Positions 51,931 through 58,557 of a DNA stretch of 58,557 bases are shown here, one piece after another (position 1 is the first letter of the stretch; each line of letters starts with the position of its first letter). The notes below the pieces were generated by a model that saw only the letters and a program-made list of their open reading frames with translations, did not search any database and was not told the DNA's origin. This DNA comes from Spirochaetia bacterium (GTDB lineage: Bacteria; Spirochaetota; Spirochaetia; CAKZLE01): assembly GCA_021736385.1 (NCBI GenBank), contig JAIPFY010000012.1, forward strand, positions 1 to 58,557, written 5' to 3'. Both the position numbers and the translations under genes were made by a program.

Positions 51931-53814
51931 ATGGACATGCAGCAGTTTAGTGAGATCGCCCGATTATCTGACGAGTTGAAGGCGCTGTTGACACAGGCCC
52001 CATCAGTGAGACTGGCGACACGGATCGAGGAGCTTGAGGATCTGGCCTGCGGGGGGAGAGAGAACACCTCCTGGACTGTCTCCTACACCCTGCCGGACGG
52101 ACAGCAGGTGGATGAGGTCGAGGTGGTGAAGGTGAAGAACGGTATCAGCGCCAACTACATCGAACCCTATATGCGCAGCCGTGATCCGGACTGCATGCTC
52201 ATCGCCGATGAGAACGCCACGGACAAGACCCGGTTCAGAGACCGGTTCCATACCCCCTTCACCGAATTGCGTAATGAGACCATGCAGTGGCTCTCAGAGA
52301 CCGACCTTGCCATATTCGCCTTCGAGATGGGGCAGGGTGGTCTGGGAGGAGATGCTCTGGCTATCTGTCCGGCGAACGCTGGCTTCTTCGCCTTCGGTCT
52401 CGGACTGCTGCAGGGTATCGTGGATGTACAGCAGTTGGACAGACCCTTCAGACCATCGACCATCATCTACGTGGCACCCCCCTTCCGGCATACCCACTTC
52501 GAGGGGAAGCAGGTCGTAGTGCACAACAGGGGAGCTGCCCATGAGATCTTCTCCTATAACCTCTATCCGGGACCAAGTGCGAAGAAAGGGGTCTACGGTG
52601 CACTGATCGAGCTGGGAGAACAGTCCGGCTGGGTCACTGCCCACTGTTCTGCGGTGGAGGTGATCACCCCCTACGACAACCTGATCGGTTTCATGCATGA
52701 AGGTGCGAGCGGCGGCGGGAAGAGTGAGATGCTGCAGCAGCCTCACCGAGAGTCTGACGGCAGACTGCTGCTGGGACACAACCTGGTGACGAAGGAGAAA
52801 CGGTATCTGGAGATCCCAAGGACCTGTGAGCTCCACCCGGTCTGTGATGATATGGGACTGTGCCACCCGGATCTGCAGGATGGGAACGGGAAGCTGTCAC
52901 TGGTGGATGCTGAGAGTGCCTGGTTCGTCAGGGTCGACCATATCAGGAAGTATGGTACCGACCCGGAACTCGAGCGTCTTACGCTGGATCCGACCCATCC
53001 TCAGCTGTTCCTGAACATCGATGCGGTCGTGGGCAGCACAGCCCTCATCTGGGATCATATCGAAGACAAGCCCGGACAGCCCTGCCCCAATCCCCGGGTG
53101 GTCATCCCGAGGGATATGGTACCTGAGGTGACTCAGGGAAAGACTGCTATCGATATCCGGTCGTTCGGTGTCCGTACACCCCCGTGTACCGCAGAAGATC
53201 CCACCTACGGGATCATCGGACTGATGCATGTCCTTCCACCTGCTCTTGCCTGGCTCTGGAGGATGGTGGCACCACGCGGGTATGCGAACCCGAGCATCGT
53301 AGACAATGCCGGTATGAGCAGTGAAGGGGTCGGCAGTTACTGGCCGTTCTCTACCGGGAAACGGGTAGCTCAGGCCAATCTGCTTCTGAAGCAGTTCCAG
53401 GATGCTCCCCAGACCAGGTATGTATTGACTCCCAATCAGCACGTGGGCGCCTGGGAGACTGGGTTCATGCCCCAGTGGCTGGTCAGGGACTACCTTGCCC
53501 GTCGCGGTCACTCGCGTTTCCGACCTGAGCAGATCACCCCGTCGCGCTGTTCCCTGCTGGGCTACTCCCTCCAGAACATGCGGATCGAGGGAACCACGAT
53601 CCCCCAGTGGTTCCTCCAGGTCGACAAGCAACCGGAGGTGGGTGTGGCAGCCTATGATGAGGGGACTCGGATCCTCACTGAGTTCTTCCATCAGCAGCTG
53701 AAGAAGTACCTGGAACCCGGGTTGGATGCGACAGGAAGGAAGATCATCGAGTGCTGTCTCTCAGGCGGGACCGTGGAGGACTACAAGACCTTCATGCCTG
53801 AGGCAGACCTGTAA
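51931..53814 (+). CDS. DUF4914-family protein with PEPCK-like P-loop
   Basis: A 627-residue cytoplasmic protein that I assign to DUF4914 from memory of its pattern. It has a P-loop in FMHEGASGGGKSEMLQQPHR, with GASGGGKS at 258-265, in a setting that resembles phosphoenolpyruvate carboxykinase. Other conserved blocks are HPVCDDMGLCHPDLQDGNGK, NIDAVVGSTALIWDHIEDKP, GQPCPNPRVVIPRDMVPEV and GLMHVLPPALAWLWRMVAPRG. Length fits the family. An ATP- or GTP-linked kinase or carboxykinase activity is possible, but no reaction is established to my knowledge. It is a single gene with its own repeat-bearing promoter and terminator. Confidence 0.72.
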   Translation: MDMQQFSEIARLSDELKALLTQAPSVRLATRIEELEDLACGGRENTSWTVSYTLPDGQQVDEVEVVKVKNGISANYIEPYMRSRDPDCMLIADENATDKTRFRDRFHTPFTELRNETMQWLSETDLAIFAFEMGQGGLGGDALAICPANAGFFAFGLGLLQGIVDVQQLDRPFRPSTIIYVAPPFRHTHFEGKQVVVHNRGAAHEIFSYNLYPGPSAKKGVYGALIELGEQSGWVTAHCSAVEVITPYDNLIGFMHEGASGGGKSEMLQQPHRESDGRLLLGHNLVTKEKRYLEIPRTCELHPVCDDMGLCHPDLQDGNGKLSLVDAESAWFVRVDHIRKYGTDPELERLTLDPTHPQLFLNIDAVVGSTALIWDHIEDKPGQPCPNPRVVIPRDMVPEVTQGKTAIDIRSFGVRTPPCTAEDPTYGIIGLMHVLPPALAWLWRMVAPRGYANPSIVDNAGMSSEGVGSYWPFSTGKRVAQANLLLKQFQDAPQTRYVLTPNQHVGAWETGFMPQWLVRDYLARRGHSRFRPEQITPSRCSLLGYSLQNMRIEGTTIPQWFLQVDKQPEVGVAAYDEGTRILTEFFHQQLKKYLEPGLDATGRKIIECCLSGGTVEDYKTFMPEADL

Positions 53815-53838
53815 GTACTGATAGTGGAAGTGGTGATA

Positions 53839-53866
53839 CAGGCAGAGGCCATGAGGCCTCTGCCTG
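53839..53866 (+). terminator. Hairpin terminator of the DUF4914 gene
   Basis: CAGGCAGAGGCC (53839-53850) pairs perfectly with GGCCTCTGCCTG (53855-53866) around ATGA. Confidence 0.75.
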
Positions 53867-54026
53867 CTGTCACTGGATCCGGTCCACCTGAGAGGCGCAG
53901 TGATCTGCACACTCCTCTTCACAGAAGAGCGGAGTGGAGCTGGAACTGTCTGTCCTGCCTGAGCAGATCGGTTGACTTTATCCCATATCCTTGTACAGTA
54001 GGAGCATGAACCAGAGGGAGTGATGT

Positions 54027-54353
54027 ATGAGTAGTGCGAACCATCGATGGACATTCTTTACCAATCATTCTCATGTCCTGTTCTATATCAATTTTCATCC
54101 GGAACTGCCGATGAGGGATATCGCGGGGAAGGTGGGTATCACCGAGCGGGCGGTACATACCATCATCAAAGATCTTGAGGAGGTCGGTGTCATCACCGTC
54201 ACGAAGATCGGCAGGAACAACAGCTATGAGGTGAACCGTGATATACCGCTCAGGCATCAGATCGAATCTCACAGGACCATCGCAGATCTGCTCGAGATCA
54301 TTGGTGCACCCGATGATGAGGTGATCACCGGGGAGCAGGAGACAGAGGACTGA
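54027..54353 (+). CDS. Winged-helix transcriptional regulator (MarR-like)
   Basis: A 108-residue DNA-binding protein. It opens WTFFTNHSHVLFYINFHPEL, then a winged helix: MRDIAGKVGITERAVHTIIK (recognition helix) and GVITVTKIGRNNSYEVNRDI (wing), ending in RHQIESHRTIADLLEIIG. This arrangement is common to short stand-alone wHTH proteins often placed near MarR in databases. No dedicated effector domain is present. It stands alone between the DUF4914 gene and a hybrid kinase; its target is unknown. Confidence 0.82.
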   Translation: MSSANHRWTFFTNHSHVLFYINFHPELPMRDIAGKVGITERAVHTIIKDLEEVGVITVTKIGRNNSYEVNRDIPLRHQIESHRTIADLLEIIGAPDDEVITGEQETED

Positions 54354-54841
54354 ACGACAGGGATCTGTACCGGTCCCGAAGACCCTGCATGCCGTGGTCG
54401 GCAGTGCCGATCGATCTCCTGAAGGAAGTCCCATCCCTGCAGCATGTCGTGAGGCGATACACATCCTGAGGTGAGTGGATGAGATCGTGCCCGATGTACG
54501 TTCTCTGGTACCTGTCATGATTGATAGGACAGTGATGTCCCGGGGTGGGATCACTCTGCATTGAAAGAATACGATCTTGTTCTGATCCAACCGTCATAGT
54601 CTGCACATAGTGTATACTATGTGAAGCTCTCTGCGACTTTCCAATAGAGCATGTACTGCCAGCTTCTTGCGTCTCATCCAGTCAGGTGAGCCTGATGGTG
54701 ATGTCACAGCTTTTTTTGTTCAAGCAGGATCTCGGAGATGCCGGCTAAGAAGCTCGCTGCCTTTGAGTCCTTATACCGATGCATACCTCTGATTTCTCTC
54801 CAGTACGTTCTGTGTGATACGTGTTCTCTATCGTAGGATCC
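54354..54841. other. Gap before the hybrid kinase gene, no gene seen
   Basis: About 490 bases between a plus-strand and a minus-strand gene. Frames in this stretch lack ribosome sites and family features; no strong hairpin was found. Confidence 0.4.
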
Positions 54842-57800
54842 TTACTGCAGAATAGTATGCACTTTCGCAGCCAGTTCTTGTAGAGAGAACGGTTTTTGAA
54901 TGAACTGGATCCCTTTATCCAGGACTCCCTGATGGGCTATGACATTTTCTGTGTAGCCCGACATGAACAGGGTTTCCAGCCCTGGACAGGTCTGCTGCAG
55001 GTGTGCCGACAGATCCCGGCCATTCATATCCGGCATGACCACATCAGTCAGCAGCAATGCGATCTCTTCCCGATGAGTCTCGGCTAACATGATCGCCTTC
55101 CCAGGGCTTTCTGCAGCAAGTACCTGATAGCCAAGGCGTTCGAGGACTGTCTGGGTCATGTCCCGTATGACTTTTTCATCTTCAACGAGCAGGATGAGCT
55201 GTCCCTGCCCCTTATGCATTCTCTCACTCGTGGCAGGCTTGCGTTCGATAGGCTCTTCTGCATATGTGGGGAGATAGATCTTGATCGTGGTCCCTTTCCC
55301 CAGTTCACTGTATACGTTGACAAATCCATTGTTCTGTTTGACTATCCCATATACCGTTGACATGCCCAACCCCGTACCGTTGTCTCCTTTTCGTGAGAAG
55401 AACGGTTCAAAGATCTTTTCCACGGTATCGCGGTCCATACCGCAGCCGTTATCGCTGACAGCCAGCTGAACGAACTCTCCCGGGGTGACCCCGATATGAT
55501 TGCGGCAATACTCCTCATCATATGCAACGATAGCTGTCTCAATGGTTATGTTTCCGATCGAATCTATTGCATCTCGTGCATTGATGCAGAGATTCGTAAG
55601 TATCTGATCGAGTTGAGAGGGATCTATGAGGATCGTGCAGACTGAAGAACCAGGGAGCCAGGTAAGATCGATATCTTCTCCTATCAGTTTTCGTATCATG
55701 TTCAGGATCTGTTCGATCTTTTCGTTGGCATCAAGGACCTGTGGAGCTATGGTCTGCTTGCGCGAAAAAGCAAGCAGTTGCCGGGTGAGCTCTGCTGAAC
55801 GGTTAGCTGCTTTCAAGATCTCTCCGACATCCCGATGTACTTGACTCGTGGTATCTACCCGTTCAAGGATCAATTCGGCATACCCGATCATGGCAGTGAG
55901 CATATTGTTGAAATCATGAGCTACACCACCTGCCAACCGACCGACAGCATCCATCTTCTGGGACTGGATGAATTGCTCCTGAAGCTTCTTGTACTCTTCT
56001 TCGGCCTGCTTCTGTTCGGTGGTATCCCTGAATTCAACCACGCGAACCTGTTTACCCTTATAGGGGATATTTCTCGCTTCAAGGCGCAGGGGGTATTCTT
56101 CCCCATTTTTGCGCAGCCCGATTGCTTCATAGGGTCTTTCATAGCCAGATTGTATGGCATTCATGACTGTCTCGCGAGTTGATTCAGCGATCAACAGCAG
56201 CCCGTCCATCCCTATCAGCTCGGAATAGCTATACCCGGTAACATCGGCGAGTCCCTGGTTGCATTCCAGGATGATGCCTTTGTCGTGGATCGTGATCCCG
56301 CCAAACGAGGCATTATGCAGAGCCTTGAAGCGGATCTCACTTTCGCGCAGTGCTTCTTCGGTCTTGATGCGTTCTGTGATATCACGCGATACTCCCTGGA
56401 TCGCGACTGGGTTGTTCTGTTCATCACGTAGAAACGTAGCACGTATTGAGTCCCAGCCTATGGTCCCATCCGCATAATACCGTTCTATTTCCAACTGAAA
56501 GACCCGATTCCTGTCCGTTTTGGGATCTCCCTCTTTTGCGAATTCTTCAGTTACTGTTTGCATCAATTTCTTAAGCGATCCCGGAGGGTATGACTGCGAT
56601 ATGGGGAGCTGAAGATACTCTTCGGGTTTGATCCCGAACACCCTCTCGACCGATGGACTTATGTACATCGGCTTCATGTCCAGATCGGTGACCCACACGA
56701 CATCGGTCACATTGTCTGCGATGCGGCGATAGGTATCATTGCTTTCACTCAGAGCCAATTCCGTTTGTTTCTGCTGGGTGATATTTGCGTTGAAACCATA
56801 CCAGGTGATACTGCCATCAGGCAATCGTTCGGGAGTTGAACGGGACAGGATCCATTGAACAGGTCTCCCTGGAATGAGCACGCGAAACTCACAGGTGAAA
56901 TAGTTCAGATGTTCAGCGGAGTACTCGATATCTGCAATGACCCGCTGAGCATCATCAGGATGCAGGACACGGGCTATGGCTTCAAAATCATCTGCAACGT
57001 CTTCCGGCTGGCAACCGAAAATATTATAGATGCCTTCTGAAGCTATTGGAACGAAATAGGAACCATCGGGTCTGCGGGTGAACTGATAGATGAGGTCAGG
57101 AAGATTGGCAGAGAGTTTTCTGAACTGGATATCCTTTTCACGGATCTTATCTTCTGCCCGTTGCTTCTTCAAGAACGTGTTGACTTGTTGTACGAAGGCT
57201 TCGATCAGCCGTATGGTGAATGGGTCAATACTGGTATCAGTGACGATCGTGATATTCCCCGTGATCTGCTCGTCCTGTTGAAAAGCGATGCAATACATCT
57301 TTTCGATAGAGAACATCTTTTTCACAGCAGTACCGACAGCAACCGAAAGCTTGTTATTGAACAGTCCCGGGAAATCAAATGCAAGTTCTGTTACTGTGCC
57401 GCTGGTGACCTGCTTATAATATGTTGTGGAGATATCGCCTTCCATGGTATTGATGTCAAATCCAAACAGCTTGGAAAGATTTGCTGCCTTTTTGCCAACA
57501 CCTGCTATCTGCTGCATGTGCCAGCGATTCGTACTATAGTCATAGTCCACCAAGGCAACTATCAGATTGGATGAAAACACCTTGTACAGTTTCTCAACTG
57601 TGTATCGATAGATCTCCTGGATGGAATCAAGTTCGACCAGTTCGAATGCAGTCTCTGCCAGGAACGCGTTCTGCTCTGTGCTTTTGAGCAGCGCTTGTTC
57701 AGCCTGCTTTTGTTCCGTGATATCGGTATTGAAACCTTCATACGCCACAGTCTGCCCGGCTTCGTCCCGTATGACCCTGACATGCATGGACCCCCAGAAT

Positions 57801-58426
57801 ACCGACCCATCACGGCGGCGAAACTGGCACTCATGGTTGAAGACCTCACTGCGATCTTCCAGTATGCGTAGTAACTCTTCCCTCTGGACGGGCTGTGCAT
57901 ACATCTGAGTGGCGATATCGGTGACTGATGTTATCAGCTGTTCCTGACTCTCATACCCGAACATCTTTGCGAGTGTATCATTGGCAGAGATGTAGCGGCC
58001 CTCTGGAGAGGAGGTGAACATGCCTATCGGGGCGTCATTGAAGATATCCTGCTCATGGAATTTCTGCATACACTCTCCCTGTAGGTACAAGTCTTCAGGT
58101 ACGATCGGGTTCTTGTGTCGAACGCTTACGTTCGAGGGGTAAAAAGACCGTATGATTTCGACTCTTCTCTCTTTGCGATTGTATCTCAATTCTTCACATA
58201 ACACAAACTCTTTAGGCTCACAGTGAGGGTATGTGGGTACGAAGTGATAAGAAAGAGAACTGAGCCTCGGATCAGACAAGAGACCCAGATACAGTCTGGA
58301 CTTACTTGAAAAAACATCATCAGAGGAGATCAGAACCATGAGGACCAGAGGCTTGGGGTGAAAGGCTGCACAGCCAAGCAGTTCATCCAATGTATTGATA
58401 ATTTCTTTAATTACTACTATACTCAT
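54842..58426 (-). CDS. Hybrid sensor histidine kinase (multi-PAS, GAF, receiver)
   Basis: A 1194-residue soluble hybrid kinase. Residues 1-120 form an unrecognised N-terminal segment that could be a sensory domain (LVLMVLISSDDVFSSKSRLY). A PAS domain follows (IGMFTSSPEGRYISANDTLA), then a GAF-like stretch (about 255-420), three more PAS domains (about 430-810; TWYGFNANITQQKQ, GVSRDITERIKTEE and VVEFRDTTEQKQAEE mark their ends), a HisKA box (GGVAHDFNNMLTAMIGYAEL), an ATPase domain (CINARDAI; VSDNGCGMD; GDNGTGLGMSTVYG) and a C-terminal receiver (LLTDVVMPDMNG). No transmembrane helix is seen, so it should sense an internal signal. The partner output protein is not adjacent. Confidence 0.9.
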   Translation of the reverse strand: MSIVVIKEIINTLDELLGCAAFHPKPLVLMVLISSDDVFSSKSRLYLGLLSDPRLSSLSYHFVPTYPHCEPKEFVLCEELRYNRKERRVEIIRSFYPSNVSVRHKNPIVPEDLYLQGECMQKFHEQDIFNDAPIGMFTSSPEGRYISANDTLAKMFGYESQEQLITSVTDIATQMYAQPVQREELLRILEDRSEVFNHECQFRRRDGSVFWGSMHVRVIRDEAGQTVAYEGFNTDITEQKQAEQALLKSTEQNAFLAETAFELVELDSIQEIYRYTVEKLYKVFSSNLIVALVDYDYSTNRWHMQQIAGVGKKAANLSKLFGFDINTMEGDISTTYYKQVTSGTVTELAFDFPGLFNNKLSVAVGTAVKKMFSIEKMYCIAFQQDEQITGNITIVTDTSIDPFTIRLIEAFVQQVNTFLKKQRAEDKIREKDIQFRKLSANLPDLIYQFTRRPDGSYFVPIASEGIYNIFGCQPEDVADDFEAIARVLHPDDAQRVIADIEYSAEHLNYFTCEFRVLIPGRPVQWILSRSTPERLPDGSITWYGFNANITQQKQTELALSESNDTYRRIADNVTDVVWVTDLDMKPMYISPSVERVFGIKPEEYLQLPISQSYPPGSLKKLMQTVTEEFAKEGDPKTDRNRVFQLEIERYYADGTIGWDSIRATFLRDEQNNPVAIQGVSRDITERIKTEEALRESEIRFKALHNASFGGITIHDKGIILECNQGLADVTGYSYSELIGMDGLLLIAESTRETVMNAIQSGYERPYEAIGLRKNGEEYPLRLEARNIPYKGKQVRVVEFRDTTEQKQAEEEYKKLQEQFIQSQKMDAVGRLAGGVAHDFNNMLTAMIGYAELILERVDTTSQVHRDVGEILKAANRSAELTRQLLAFSRKQTIAPQVLDANEKIEQILNMIRKLIGEDIDLTWLPGSSVCTILIDPSQLDQILTNLCINARDAIDSIGNITIETAIVAYDEEYCRNHIGVTPGEFVQLAVSDNGCGMDRDTVEKIFEPFFSRKGDNGTGLGMSTVYGIVKQNNGFVNVYSELGKGTTIKIYLPTYAEEPIERKPATSERMHKGQGQLILLVEDEKVIRDMTQTVLERLGYQVLAAESPGKAIMLAETHREEIALLLTDVVMPDMNGRDLSAHLQQTCPGLETLFMSGYTENVIAHQGVLDKGIQFIQKPFSLQELAAKVHTILQ

Positions 58427-58557
58427 TTTTCGCAGTTGAAAACAGGGCTTGAAATAGCGGTGTAAAAAGGTAAAAAATACTAATAATTCGTTATCATATA
58501 TAGCAATAGACCTCTATATATGGTATAGTATAGTTGAACAAAATAAAACACCAAAGA
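58427..58557. other. Upstream region of the hybrid kinase gene (window edge)
   Basis: AT-rich sequence leading into the kinase gene, with no gene seen. The kinase start codon has only a weak purine stretch (GCGAAAA) before it, so its translation start is less certain than others. Confidence 0.35.

Noticed and set aside
51931..53814. Direct naming as phosphoenolpyruvate carboxykinase
   Set aside because: The P-loop GASGGGKS differs from the classic GTP-PEPCK and ATP-PEPCK loops, and the other blocks fit DUF4914 better.

Overview
The window looks like a chromosomal stretch of a free-living or gut spirochaete close to Sphaerochaeta/Spirochaeta. This is an inference from three things: roughly 50% GC, AGGAG-type ribosome sites, and exported proteins whose signal peptides end in F-A-x-G followed by Q/N/K/E-rich residues, a style I associate with spirochaete binding proteins. 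Nearly every intact gene serves solute uptake, sugar or amino-acid use, or regulation. I saw no rRNA, tRNA or CRISPR array.

Layout. 1-6.7 kb: a galactitol-type PTS IIC protein cut by the window edge, a MIF-like tautomerase, an acyl-CoA synthetase, a GNAT acetyltransferase, a HAD phosphatase and a PQ-loop-like small membrane protein. 6.7-13.3 kb: a sugar ABC importer facing a YesM/YesN-type two-component system and an esterase. 14.2-17.3 kb: a glycine-betaine ABC importer (proV-proW-proX). 17.4-20.6 kb: a scar zone with a transposase remnant, a DUF4143 ATPase, a phage-type primase remnant and a binding-protein gene with an internal deletion. 21.1-23.4 kb: a TetR regulator divergent from a secreted alpha/beta hydrolase, with a perfect palindrome in the shared promoter.

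23.7-28.5 kb is the most unusual part. It holds a DarT-like ADP-ribosyltransferase without a DarG antitoxin, a protein ending in an MIT_C (phospholipase-D-like) domain, and a UvrD/FBH1-type helicase that keeps its later motifs but has lost the Walker A lysine. A coding-like frame broken by two TAG codons follows. I read this as a candidate defence or nucleic-acid-conflict locus, perhaps partly decayed; the arrangement is not one I recognise.

29-34.5 kb: a TRAP transporter, an MDR dehydrogenase, a cupin and an AraC regulator. 34.6-37 kb: a BCCT transporter overlapping a trypsin-like protein that has lost its catalytic serine. 37.4-40.8 kb: an alanine/glycine:cation symporter, an M20 hydrolase and an XRE-cupin regulator. 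41-50 kb: a mannoside-type operon (GntR regulator, ABC importer, PLP-dependent lyase, GH38 alpha-mannosidase) with three copies of TGGTNNNACCA as candidate operators. 50-58.4 kb: an unknown anchored protein, a DUF4914 P-loop protein behind a direct-repeat promoter, a winged-helix regulator and a long hybrid PAS/GAF histidine kinase.

A recurring design is a binding-protein gene followed by a strong hairpin and then the permease genes. It occurs in all three operons that begin with a binding protein, and would allow more binding protein than permease to be made.
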